Shown here in pieces: positions 18,021 through 25,335 of a stretch of 64,000 nucleotides of DNA. Position numbers and translations under genes: made by a program. The notes beneath the pieces are model-generated. The model was given only the letters and a program-made list of their open reading frames with translations. It was not told where the DNA came from and made no database searches. Origin of the DNA: AWTP1-13 sp963814055 (GTDB lineage: Bacteria; Pseudomonadota; Alphaproteobacteria; Rhizobiales; Hyphomicrobiaceae); contig CAWFBJ010000014.1 in NCBI GenBank assembly GCA_963814055.1, forward strand, positions 62,001-126,000, written 5' to 3'. Each line of letters starts with the position of its first letter. Within the stretch, counting starts at the first letter, position 1.

Positions 18021-18698
18021 TCAGATCACCTCTTCCGTCTTGTCGTCGGTCTCGCCGTAGCGGCGCATGGTGGCGGGCTTGGTGCCCTCATAAAGCTTAG
18101 CAATGCCGGGCGCGATCTTGGCGTTCTCGCGCTCGAACAGGCTGGCGCCCGTCATGTCGCTTTCCACCAGGAACGGCCCGAACTTCTCCACGTCGAGCAC
18201 CCAGATGGCCTGGGCGAGACCCAGTTCCTCGACCCAGTGCGTGGCGGCGACGCCCTTGATGCCACGCCCCAGCAGCGCTCCGGTGCCGTAGCCGACGGTG
18301 GTGAGATAGATCGCGTTGTTGGGAACGAAGTGGCGCTTGTAGATCTCGCCCGTCATGCCGCCCTTGCCGATGATGATGTTGCACCGGCTGAGCTTGAACC
18401 AGCCGTCGAGCCACTTGGCGAACCGAAATGAGGCGGTGGCCGTCACCGCGCCCACCGTGGCGCTGCCGTCGGGATTGAGCGTGGCCGCCGGCGAGCAGTG
18501 GAAGTTGGCAAAGCCCATGGCCTCGGGCGCGGCGGGTAGTCCCGCGCCATCCTCCACCGCACGCTTGTAGACGCCCTCGCGCGCCGTGTAGACGCGCCCT
18601 GTCAGGTAGACGACGGTGCCGAGCTCCAGCGCGGCGAGATCCTCCGTCTTGGCCGGGAGCTGGAGGTTGACGGTCTTGAGTTTGGATGCCGTATTCAA
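18021..18698 (-). CDS. Class I fumarase/tartrate dehydratase-type hydratase, beta subunit
   Basis: 225 residues matching the C-terminal domain of class I fumarases, encoded separately as in TtdB/FumB-type two-subunit enzymes. Visible features are 'GTVVYLTGRVYTARE' (residues about 27-41), the 'IIIGKGGMTGEIYKRH' loop (about 108-123) and the acidic end. Its partner should be the alpha subunit at 20913, which is unusual because KptA, an alcohol dehydrogenase and a cupin gene lie between them. The substrate may be fumarate, tartrate or another hydroxy-dicarboxylate; sequence alone does not decide. Last gene of the minus-strand cluster that starts near 26.4 kb. Confidence 0.88.
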   Translation of the reverse strand: MNTASKLKTVNLQLPAKTEDLAALELGTVVYLTGRVYTAREGVYKRAVEDGAGLPAAPEAMGFANFHCSPAATLNPDGSATVGAVTATASFRFAKWLDGWFKLSRCNIIIGKGGMTGEIYKRHFVPNNAIYLTTVGYGTGALLGRGIKGVAATHWVEELGLAQAIWVLDVEKFGPFLVESDMTGASLFERENAKIAPGIAKLYEGTKPATMRRYGETDDKTEEVI

Positions 18699-18710
18699 CG
18701 GGCGTTCCTC

Positions 18711-19079
18711 CTAGTCGAACCGCAAGATGGACTTGCCGACCCAGCCCGGGAGCTGATCGGTCCGGGCCGGCGCGAAGATCTCGTAGTACACCGCGCCCTC
18801 GCTTCCCACGCCGATGGCGGCATGACGTGAGCCGGGAGGGAAGAAGACAAAATCGCCCGGATGCGCCTCGAACTCGCGGCCGTCCACGACGAGCCGCACC
18901 ATGCCCGAGATCATGACGAGGATCTGTTCGTTGTCATGCCAGTGCGTCGTGCCGTCGAACTTGGCGTCGGGCGAGGTGACCACCCGCACCGCTGACATCT
19001 TGTCGGCGCAGATGCCCTGGCGGTCGGAACCGGCACGCATGCCGGGCGCCACCGGGATCTTCTTCCAATCGATAAGCAT
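18711..19079 (-). CDS. Cupin-domain protein
   Basis: 122 residues forming a single cupin barrel. Motif 1 carries the metal ligands in 'THWHDNEQILVMISG' (about residues 46-60), and motif 2 is 'HPGDFVFFPPGSRHAAIG'. It is encoded between an alcohol dehydrogenase and the hydratase beta subunit with short gaps, so it probably acts on the same pathway, as an isomerase, lyase or small-molecule binder. No specific reaction can be assigned. Confidence 0.85.
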   Translation of the reverse strand: MLIDWKKIPVAPGMRAGSDRQGICADKMSAVRVVTSPDAKFDGTTHWHDNEQILVMISGMVRLVVDGREFEAHPGDFVFFPPGSRHAAIGVGSEGAVYYEIFAPARTDQLPGWVGKSILRFD

Positions 19080-19107
19080 GGCTTTCCCTGAAGTTCTGCT
19101 TGCCCGC

Positions 19108-20202
19108 TCAGAACACGATCACGCCGCGCGCCACCGAGCCCGACATCAGCAGATCGAAGCCCTCGTTGATCTGGTCGAATTTATAGGTGCGGCTGATCAA
19201 GGTATCGAGGTCGATGCGCTTGTTCATGTCGAGGTCGGCCAGCACGCCGAAGTCGATGGCGGGCCTGATCGAGCCGTAGTAGGTGCCGGTCAATTTCTTC
19301 TCGCCGTACACCATCTGCATCGGGCTGATCGGTGCTTTCACCTGCGCCGCTGGGATGCCGACCAGCACGGCATGGCCGCCAGGAGCAATCGCATCGACTA
19401 CCATAGATGCGGTCTTCTCCGAGCCGATGGCGTCAAAGGCATAGTCGGCGCCGAAGCCGTCGGTCAGCTCCTGCACCCGCTTCACCACGTCCTCGGTCTT
19501 GGCGTTGATGGTGTGGGTGGCGCCGAACTCCCGGGCGTAGCCGAGCTTGTTGTCGAGCAGGTCGCAGGCGATGATCGTCCTCGCACCAGCAAGCTTGGCA
19601 CCTTGCACCACGTTGAGCCCCACGCCGCCGCAGCCGATCACCAGCACGGAAGAGCCGGCCTCCACGTTGGCATGGCGGATCACGGCGCCGACACCGGTGG
19701 CGACGCTGCAGCCGATGATCGCCGCATGCGTCCAGGGCAAATCCTTGCGCACCGTCACCACTTGTTCAGCAGGGCACACCACGTATTCGGAGAACGTGCC
19801 GATGCGCGCCATCTGGTTCACCGGCTCGCCGTTGAGCTTCACGCGCGCGGTGCCGTCGTGCATGCGCCAGCGGGGCGTGTCGTTGTGTCCGGAACACAGA
19901 ACGGTGCGCCCCTTCGAGCAGTAGCGGCAGTGCCCGCAGTGCGGCCGGAACGAGAAGATGACGTGGTCGCCCTTCTTGACGTTTGTGACGCCGGGTCCCA
20001 GCTCCGCGACGATGCCTGCAGCCTCGTGGCCCAGCACCATCGGCAGCGGCAGCGGCCAGTCGCCGTTCATGATGTGATAATCGCTCATGCACACGCCGGC
20101 GGCCTTGACCTGCACGCGCACTTCGCCGGCCTTCGGACCCTCCTGTTCGAGATCGAGGATCTGCAGCGGCTTGTTGACTTCGGTGAGCACGGCGGCGCGC
20201 AT
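19108..20202 (-). CDS. Zinc-dependent alcohol dehydrogenase (MDR family)
   Basis: 364 residues. Catalytic zinc ligands lie in 'GVCMSDYH' (about residue 37) and 'LGHEAAG' (58-64). The structural-zinc cysteines are in 'CGHCRYCSKGRTVLC' (90-104). The NAD-binding glycine motif is 'VIGCGGVGLNVVQGAKLAG' with an acidic residue after it ('ACDLLDNK'), which favours NAD over NADP. This is the long-chain MDR subgroup near class III/aryl alcohol dehydrogenases. Start is the internal ATG giving 'MRAAVLTEVNKPLQI', 11 bp after the KptA stop. It sits inside the fumarase/complex-II cluster and probably oxidises an alcohol or hydroxy acid intermediate. Confidence 0.92.
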   Translation of the reverse strand: MRAAVLTEVNKPLQILDLEQEGPKAGEVRVQVKAAGVCMSDYHIMNGDWPLPLPMVLGHEAAGIVAELGPGVTNVKKGDHVIFSFRPHCGHCRYCSKGRTVLCSGHNDTPRWRMHDGTARVKLNGEPVNQMARIGTFSEYVVCPAEQVVTVRKDLPWTHAAIIGCSVATGVGAVIRHANVEAGSSVLVIGCGGVGLNVVQGAKLAGARTIIACDLLDNKLGYAREFGATHTINAKTEDVVKRVQELTDGFGADYAFDAIGSEKTASMVVDAIAPGGHAVLVGIPAAQVKAPISPMQMVYGEKKLTGTYYGSIRPAIDFGVLADLDMNKRIDLDTLISRTYKFDQINEGFDLLMSGSVARGVIVF

Positions 20203-20213
20203 GGGTGGTCTCC

Positions 20214-20765
20214 TCAGGCTTTCTCGTTTGGAAATACGATGAATTGGACAGGTACAGCCTCTGTCAGCCACACCCCGTTCGTCGAGAGAAAAAACGCATG
20301 GCCGCTCTCCCGCATGCGCCCTGCTGCTATGCGCAGCACCACGGGACGCCCGTGCCGCCGGCCGACCCTGATGGCAGTGTCTTCGTCCGGCGACAGGTGC
20401 ACGTGCTGCCGCTGCCCCGGCTTGAGGCCCTCGGCGCGGATCGCCGTGACTGACTTGTCTCCTGTGCCGTGAAACAGGATCGGCGGTGGTTCGCTGGGCG
20501 CAAGTCCCAGATCGACATCGACCGAATGCCCCTGGTTTGCCCGGATGCGCTTGCCGCTATCGTCGATGGCGAAGCGCTGCTTGTCGCTGGTAGCGACCAC
20601 TTCCGCGATCAACTCGCGCGTCAGCGCCATGCCGTGCCTGCCAGCCTTCTCGATCAACTCGCCGATGTCGGCCCACCCTTGCTGATCCAGCACCAGCCCG
20701 ATCTCTTCCGGCTTGTGCCGCAGCACCAGGCTCATGAACTTGCTCGTTTTGACGTCTTGGGTCAT
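20214..20765 (-). CDS. kptA: RNA 2'-phosphotransferase (Tpt1/KptA family)
   Basis: 183 residues. Family features are 'TSKFMSLVLRHKPEEIGL' at the start, 'LFHGTGDKSVTAIRAEGLKP' (about 102-121) with its His for NAD+ binding, and 'HVHLSPDEDTAIRVGRRHGR' (125-144). Tpt1 enzymes move an internal RNA 2'-phosphate to NAD+. In bacteria, which lack the tRNA-splicing pathway that makes this mark, the role is uncertain and may involve damaged RNA. Its position inside a carbon-metabolism cluster, next to a palindromic repeat, looks like an insertion into the operon. Start placed at 'MTQDVKTSKF' just past the repeat. Confidence 0.92.
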   Translation of the reverse strand: MTQDVKTSKFMSLVLRHKPEEIGLVLDQQGWADIGELIEKAGRHGMALTRELIAEVVATSDKQRFAIDDSGKRIRANQGHSVDVDLGLAPSEPPPILFHGTGDKSVTAIRAEGLKPGQRQHVHLSPDEDTAIRVGRRHGRPVVLRIAAGRMRESGHAFFLSTNGVWLTEAVPVQFIVFPNEKA

Positions 20766-20771
20766 CACCTT

Positions 20772-20908
20772 CCTCCCCCTCTCCCATGCGGAGCATGGCT
20801 TCGCCATGACGAGAGGGTCGGGGTGAGGGGCAGCCACATACTCCCACGGCGGCGCAAGCTTCCGCCCCTCACCCTAGCCCTCTCCCCATGAAGAATGGGG
20901 AGAGGGAA
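20772..20908. repeat. CTCTCCCC/GGGGAGAG palindromic repeat, copy 2
   Basis: Fills the gap between the hydratase alpha-subunit gene and kptA. The left hairpin is degenerate (CCCTCTCCCATGCGGAGCATGGC...GAGAGGG). The right hairpin (CCCTCTCCCCATGAAGAATGGGGAGAGGG) and the inner GGGTGAGGGGC / CGCCCCTCACCCT elements match copies 1 and 3 closely. About 137 bp. Confidence 0.85.
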
Positions 20909-20912
20909 TCTA

Positions 20913-21875
20913 TCACTCCGCCGCCTCCGCCCGCTCAGCCACGCCCCACTCAACTGTTGTGCGGCGCATGTACTCCGTGAACCACACGGGATCAGTGCGA
21001 AACTCGGCCCGGCCGTCGGGATGGATGCGCGCAGTGGCGCGGCGTGACGACAAACAGAACATGTGTACGCTCATCGGCATGCCGCCGGTGTGGCAGTAGC
21101 CGACCTCGATGTGGCAATCGACCACCATGGACGACCCCATGAAGCCCATGGCGCCCATGCCGATGCTGTTGCCGATAACCTTGAGTTCGTCTTCCAGCGC
21201 CGCGATCTTGGGATCGGGGTTGCGAGAGCCGACGGTGCGCAGGCAGGAGGCCTGTTTGCCCAGCACCATGCAGATGTCCTTGGAGCCACCGAGCCCCACG
21301 CCGACGATGGCCGGCTGGCAGGCGAGGCCGCGGCGGCCGAACTGGATCAGCGTGTCGAGATAGAACCGCTTGATGCCGTCGATGCCATCGCCGGGAAACA
21401 GCATGCGGTAGTCCGATCCGAACAACCCGCCCTTGTGCACGGTGGTGAGCTCGATCCAGTCGGCATCGGGGTGGAACGAATACTCGATCTCCGGCGCGCC
21501 GATGCCGCAGTTGTTGTTGTGGTCGGTGCGCCAGAGCGGATGCACGCGGTTGGGCCGCAGCGGCACGTCGTGTGTGGCGTTAGCGGTGGCCCGCCGCAGG
21601 GCGGCCTCCAGCGCGATCGGCCCGCCTTCGTTGCGCGCCTCGTTGCCGATCTTGACGTACCAGCGCGGCACCCCGGTATCGCCGCACATGGCGCGCCGGT
21701 CTTCCTTGGCGGCCTCGTAGTTCTCCAGCATCGCCTGGATCACGAAAGAAGAGAGATCGCCCTTCTCGGTGTTGGCGCACTTACGCAAGCCATCGAGATA
21801 GTCATCCGGGATCTCGATGGCCGCCTTGGCCATCAGCTGTTCGGCGGTTTTTTGCAGCGATACGATGGGAATCAT
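20913..21875 (-). CDS. Class I fumarase/tartrate dehydratase-type hydratase, alpha subunit
   Basis: 320 residues from 'MIPIVSLQKTAEQLM'. It belongs to the [4Fe-4S] class I fumarase N-terminal family. C64 in 'AMCGDTGVPRWYV' is a cluster ligand, and 'NNNCGIGAPEIEYSFHPDAD' and the Gly-rich 'VGVGLGGSKDICMV' are further family blocks. It should pair with the beta subunit at 18021. Five extra upstream codons (from 21890) are possible. It is preceded by the succinate dehydrogenase-like flavoprotein gene, so succinate to fumarate to malate chemistry, or the same steps on an analogue, is encoded together. Confidence 0.9.
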   Translation of the reverse strand: MIPIVSLQKTAEQLMAKAAIEIPDDYLDGLRKCANTEKGDLSSFVIQAMLENYEAAKEDRRAMCGDTGVPRWYVKIGNEARNEGGPIALEAALRRATANATHDVPLRPNRVHPLWRTDHNNNCGIGAPEIEYSFHPDADWIELTTVHKGGLFGSDYRMLFPGDGIDGIKRFYLDTLIQFGRRGLACQPAIVGVGLGGSKDICMVLGKQASCLRTVGSRNPDPKIAALEDELKVIGNSIGMGAMGFMGSSMVVDCHIEVGYCHTGGMPMSVHMFCLSSRRATARIHPDGRAEFRTDPVWFTEYMRRTTVEWGVAERAEAAE

Positions 21876-21890
21876 GATTGCCTCCGGCAT

Positions 21891-22009
21891 CTCCCTCTCC
21901 CCGCCTGCGGGGAGAGGGTCGGGGTGAGGGGCAGAAACATGTGCCGACGGTGCTTGAAGCCGCCCCTCACCCTAGCCCTCTCCCCATGAAGATATGGGGA
22001 GAGGGAAAC
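21891..22009. repeat. CTCTCCCC/GGGGAGAG palindromic repeat, copy 3
   Basis: Between the flavoprotein and hydratase alpha genes. Left hairpin CCCTCTCCCCGCCTGCGGGGAGAGGG and right hairpin CCCTCTCCCCATGAAGATATGGGGAGAGGG (broken here for length), joined by TCGGGGTGAGGGGC...CGCCCCTCACCCT. Same architecture as copies 1, 2 and 4. Confidence 0.85.
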
Positions 22010-22026
22010 GAGAGCTCTCGCAATCT

Positions 22027-23751
22027 TCACTCCGCGGCCTCTTTCAGCAAGCTCTGCCCTGGCTTCACGATCGTGAACTTCACTGGCGCATCAGAGATGT
22101 CGAGCACACCGCTGCGCTGGCGCGCCACGGTATATGTCGATGTAGCGAGATCGCCCTCATCCGGGAAATCCTCGCGATAATGGGCGCCGCGGCTGTTCTC
22201 ACGCTTGAGCGCGGCCTTGGCGATCACCTTGGACACCTCCACCAGGGACCGCAGGTTCAGCCAGTCGTGCCAGGTGAGATTGAAAGCCCGGTCGCCGTCC
22301 GGCACGCCGGCCGCCAGCAATTCGCCCTCGATCGCATCGAGCTTGCTCAAGCCTCGGTTCAGGCCGACAGCATCGCGGAGCACACCGACATCGTCCCACA
22401 TGGCGTCGAGCAGGGTCTCGCGCAAACGGTTGATGTCGCCGCCCTTGCGCGCAAACGGGTGCTGCGCGCGCTCCATCTCCGATGCGATCGCTTCTTCGTC
22501 GGGGCTGCGCACCCCGCCGTTGGCCGCCACCCATCCCGCCATCGTCTCCCCGGCGATGCCGCCGAACACGGTGGAGTTGGCGACGCCGTTGCCGCCGAGG
22601 CGGTTGGCGCCATGCATGCCGCTAGCATCCTCGCCGGCCACGAACAGGCCCGGCAGCTCGGTCGAGGTATCAGCGCCGCACACGACGCCGCCCATGAAGT
22701 AATGTGCCGTCGGCACCACCTCCACCAGGCCACCGGCCAGGTCGAAGCCGCAGTCGGCGCAGCGTTCCACCATGCCTTTGAACAGCTTGGCGACCTTCTC
22801 GGGCCCAAGATGGCTCATCTTGATGTACACGCCGCCATGCTTGGTCGTGCGCCCGGCGCGCATCTCGGCGTATATGGCGCGTGAGACGATGTCGCGCGTG
22901 GCCCGTTCCAGCTTGGGGTCGTAGTCGGCCATGAAGCGCTTCTCGGCGCCGTTGAGCAGATGTCCACCCGCGCCGCGCAGGCCTTCCTCAAGCACCGTGC
23001 CGGTCATGCGCGTGTCCGGGCCGGCCAGCAGGCCGGTCGGGTGGAACTGCACCATCTCCATGTCGCGCAGCGGCAGGCCGGTGCGCAGCGCCATGGCCAG
23101 GCCGTCCATGCTCTTGTCGCCCGACGGCGTATGGTAGCGGTACATGGTCGGCCCGCCGCCGGTCGCCATCAGCACGGCGCCGGCCTGTATGAAGCGGAAC
23201 ATCCCGGTCCGTATGTCGATCATCAGCACACCGGCCAGCGACGTGCCGTCCTTGGCCGGGATCAATGCCACGGCCCTATGCTCTTCCAGGCGCTGGATAG
23301 GCCGCGCCCATACCTGCTCCATGAGCCGGTTGATGATTTCGATGCCCGTAAGGTCGCCTTTGTGCACGGTGCGGTCGAAGGTCTGGCCGGCGAAGGCCTT
23401 GCCGTGCAGCGTGCCGTCGGCATTGCGGTCGAAGAAGCAGCCGACCTCGTTCTCGAGCTCGCGCACACGCTCGATGGCCTTGGTCACGAGCGTCCACGCG
23501 AGGTCCTGGTCGGGCAGCCACTTGCCGCCCTCGATGGTGTCCATGAAGTGGCGCTCGATGAAGTCGCCGGGATTGAGTGCGACATTGTAGCCGCCCTGAA
23601 CCATCCGCGTGCAGCCGCACTTGCCGAGCAGGCCTTTGGTCGCAACCGTCACGCTCAAATTTGGATTGGCCTGATGGGCATGCAGCGCCGCAAACAGACC
23701 CGCCCCGCCGGAGCCCAGGATCAGAATGTCGGTCTTGAGCCGTTCGAGCAT
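22027..23751 (-). CDS. Succinate dehydrogenase/fumarate reductase-like flavoprotein subunit
   Basis: 574 residues. FAD dinucleotide motif 'ILILGSGGAGLFAALHA' (residues 9-25), substrate loop 'MEMVQFHPTGLLAGPD', catalytic Arg region 'RATRDIVSRAIYAEM' and FAD motif 'GMHGANRLGGNGVANSTVFGG' (split here by length). At the place where SdhA/FrdA carry the covalent-flavin His ('SHTxxAQGG') this protein has 'GCTRMVQGGYN', so covalent flavinylation through His looks absent. It is encoded with an iron-sulfur subunit and two membrane anchors, so it is a complete complex-II-like enzyme, probably a second copy beside the housekeeping TCA enzyme. Direction of reaction unknown. Confidence 0.88.
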   Translation of the reverse strand: MLERLKTDILILGSGGAGLFAALHAHQANPNLSVTVATKGLLGKCGCTRMVQGGYNVALNPGDFIERHFMDTIEGGKWLPDQDLAWTLVTKAIERVRELENEVGCFFDRNADGTLHGKAFAGQTFDRTVHKGDLTGIEIINRLMEQVWARPIQRLEEHRAVALIPAKDGTSLAGVLMIDIRTGMFRFIQAGAVLMATGGGPTMYRYHTPSGDKSMDGLAMALRTGLPLRDMEMVQFHPTGLLAGPDTRMTGTVLEEGLRGAGGHLLNGAEKRFMADYDPKLERATRDIVSRAIYAEMRAGRTTKHGGVYIKMSHLGPEKVAKLFKGMVERCADCGFDLAGGLVEVVPTAHYFMGGVVCGADTSTELPGLFVAGEDASGMHGANRLGGNGVANSTVFGGIAGETMAGWVAANGGVRSPDEEAIASEMERAQHPFARKGGDINRLRETLLDAMWDDVGVLRDAVGLNRGLSKLDAIEGELLAAGVPDGDRAFNLTWHDWLNLRSLVEVSKVIAKAALKRENSRGAHYREDFPDEGDLATSTYTVARQRSGVLDISDAPVKFTIVKPGQSLLKEAAE

Positions 23752-23760
23752 GGGCGATCC

Positions 23761-24123
23761 CTAGATGGCGCGAACCAGGAAGGCGAGACCTGCAATGGCA
23801 GCAATGACAAGCGCACCCGTCGCGAGCGTCTTCTGGCCCTCACGCCAGGCCATGTTCTCGATCAGCAGCACGCGAATGCCGCCCAGCATATGCACCGCCA
23901 GCAGAAACACGAGCACCGTCTCGCCGATCTTGAATAGCGGCGCATCCATCCACCTGAGCGTGCCGTCCAGTCTCGCTTCACCGGTGATGGCAAGTCCGAG
24001 TGTCAGGAAATGCAGCGGCAGGAAGCAGGCGAGCGCCAACCCCGAGATCCGATGCACCATCGCTGCCATCCAAAGCGCATTGCGCCGCGGGCCTGTTGTG
24101 TGCAAATGCGGCCGTGCGTTCAT
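23761..24123 (-). CDS. Complex-II-like membrane anchor subunit (SdhC-like)
   Basis: 120 residues with three membrane helices. 'MVHRISGLALACFLPLHFLT' (residues 22-41) carries the HR-S-G motif of SdhC, and 'LLAVHMLGGIRVLLIENMAW' supplies a heme-ligand-type His. The start overlaps the stop of the other anchor gene by 4 bp (ATGA). It ends 10 bp before the flavoprotein start. Together with the preceding subunit it should bind quinone and heme b. Confidence 0.8.
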   Translation of the reverse strand: MNARPHLHTTGPRRNALWMAAMVHRISGLALACFLPLHFLTLGLAITGEARLDGTLRWMDAPLFKIGETVLVFLLAVHMLGGIRVLLIENMAWREGQKTLATGALVIAAIAGLAFLVRAI

Positions 24124-24449
24124 AGCACCACCGCCGCGACCGCGCGCAGACCCAGTACGGCCAGAACAATTCCAAAACTCCACATCAGTGCATCGAGCGC
24201 ACCCTTGCCCTTGAGCGGTGTCCACTCCGACACGATGGCTCGGACGCCGATCGCCCCGTGCACCGACACCGCCAGTACGAACAAACCGTAGAACAACCCC
24301 CAGCCGACGCTGCCCCGCGTCCGCCCAAGAATTTCAGCCGCGCTCAATCCCCGGCTCGTCGCGTAGAAGATGACCGCCAGATGCGCCAACACCAGCGGCC
24401 CCATGATCGCCGCCGTTGCGCGTTGCAGAACGTAGAGCCGGACATTCAT
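24120..24449 (-). CDS. Complex-II-like membrane anchor subunit (SdhD-like)
   Basis: 109 residues, three helices. His residues in helix 1 ('VLAHLAVIFYATSRG') and helix 2 ('LAVSVHGAIGVRAIV') are candidate heme b ligands. Start chosen at 'MNVRLYVLQRATAAIMG', just inside the edge of a palindromic repeat. Translationally coupled to the SdhC-like gene. The identity as second anchor rests on context and topology as much as on sequence. Confidence 0.75.
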   Translation of the reverse strand: MNVRLYVLQRATAAIMGPLVLAHLAVIFYATSRGLSAAEILGRTRGSVGWGLFYGLFVLAVSVHGAIGVRAIVSEWTPLKGKGALDALMWSFGIVLAVLGLRAVAAVVL

Positions 24450-24481
24450 GGGCACACACCGGTCCGCAAACGCCGCGCGAA

Positions 24482-24590
24482 TTCCCTCTCGCCACTCTTC
24501 CGTGGGGAGAGGGCTAGGGTGAGGGGCGGCTGCTTGCTCCAACGTCGGCGCGTGAGGCCGCCCCTCACCCCGCAGGCGGGGAGAGGGAGA
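24482..24590. repeat. CTCTCCCC/GGGGAGAG palindromic repeat, copy 4
   Basis: Between the iron-sulfur subunit gene and the first membrane anchor gene. Left hairpin CCCTCTCGCCACTC...GTGGGGAGAGGG, right CCCCTCACCCCGCAGGCGGGGAGAGGG. The inner order is inverted relative to copies 2 and 3: CTAGGGTGAGGGGCGG comes on the left. This shows that the unit occurs in both orientations. Confidence 0.85.
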
Positions 24591-24618
24591 TGCCCAACAC
24601 GACTGCTAGAACACATCA

Positions 24619-25335
24619 TCACAGCTCCCCTCGGATATACGCCTGCATCGTCCGCCGCTTCAGGCCGGCGATGGAGGCCGTGGGGTTCAGTTTGTTGGGA
24701 CAGTGCTCCTGGCAGCTCTGGTGCGAGTGGCAGGCGTGACAGCCCCCGGCTTCGGCGATCGCCGCAAGCCGCTGCTTGTTGCCGGCGTCTTTCACATCGT
24801 TGACGAGTGTCCATGCGCGATTGAGCGCCGCGGGTCCAAGGTAGTCCTCGTTCCAGCGCACCGTATCGCAGGCGGCAAAGCACACCGCGCAGTTGATGCA
24901 TTCGATGGCGGCATCGGCAGCCACGCGCTGCGCGCTCGTCGGCAATATCTTCTCGATCGGATCGGCGCGCGTCTTGCTCGGCGCGAACGCACCCTTGGCG
25001 CCCTGCCACTTCTCGAAGAAGCGAGCCATGTCGGCGGCGAGGTCCTTGATCACCGGCAGATTGGCGAGCGGCCCGATCTCGAGCTTGCCGTCCTTGACCA
25101 CCTTCGATGTGTGCGTGCGGCAGGTCCAGCGCGGGCGGCCGTTGACGGTCATGGCGCAACTGCCGCACATGCCGACGCGGCAGGCGAAGCGGTAGGACAG
25201 CGTCGGATCGGCATGGCGCTGCACCCACGTCACGATGTCCAGCACGGTCTGGTTCTCGCGCTGGGGCACCTGGAATGTCTGGTAGCGGCCTTCCTCCTTG
25301 CCGCGCCAAACTGAGACTTCGATCATGTCAGCCAT
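24619..25335 (-). CDS. Succinate dehydrogenase/fumarate reductase-like iron-sulfur subunit
   Basis: 238 residues. The [2Fe-2S] cysteines lie in 'ACRVGMCGSCAMTVNGRP' plus 'TC' (about residues 51-72). The C-terminal ferredoxin-like domain has 'CINCAVCFAACD' and 'CHACHSHQSCQEHCPNKLNP', giving the [4Fe-4S] and [3Fe-4S] sites. It passes electrons from the flavoprotein to quinone. It directly follows the sulfite-oxidase-like gene (stop and start 1 bp apart), so it is co-transcribed with it. Confidence 0.92.
   Translation of the reverse strand: MADMIEVSVWRGKEEGRYQTFQVPQRENQTVLDIVTWVQRHADPTLSYRFACRVGMCGSCAMTVNGRPRWTCRTHTSKVVKDGKLEIGPLANLPVIKDLAADMARFFEKWQGAKGAFAPSKTRADPIEKILPTSAQRVAADAAIECINCAVCFAACDTVRWNEDYLGPAALNRAWTLVNDVKDAGNKQRLAAIAEAGGCHACHSHQSCQEHCPNKLNPTASIAGLKRRTMQAYIRGEL

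Noticed and set aside
18901..20472. Plus-strand 523-codon open frame opposite the alcohol dehydrogenase
   Set aside because: His/Val/Ala-rich shadow of the minus-strand gene, no domain, and it would overlap three well-supported genes.
20772..24590. CRISPR array or transposon inverted repeats made of the repeated GGGGAGAG units
   Set aside because: Copies are irregularly spaced by whole genes, have no spacers and no target duplications or transposase; they fit intergenic palindromic repeats.
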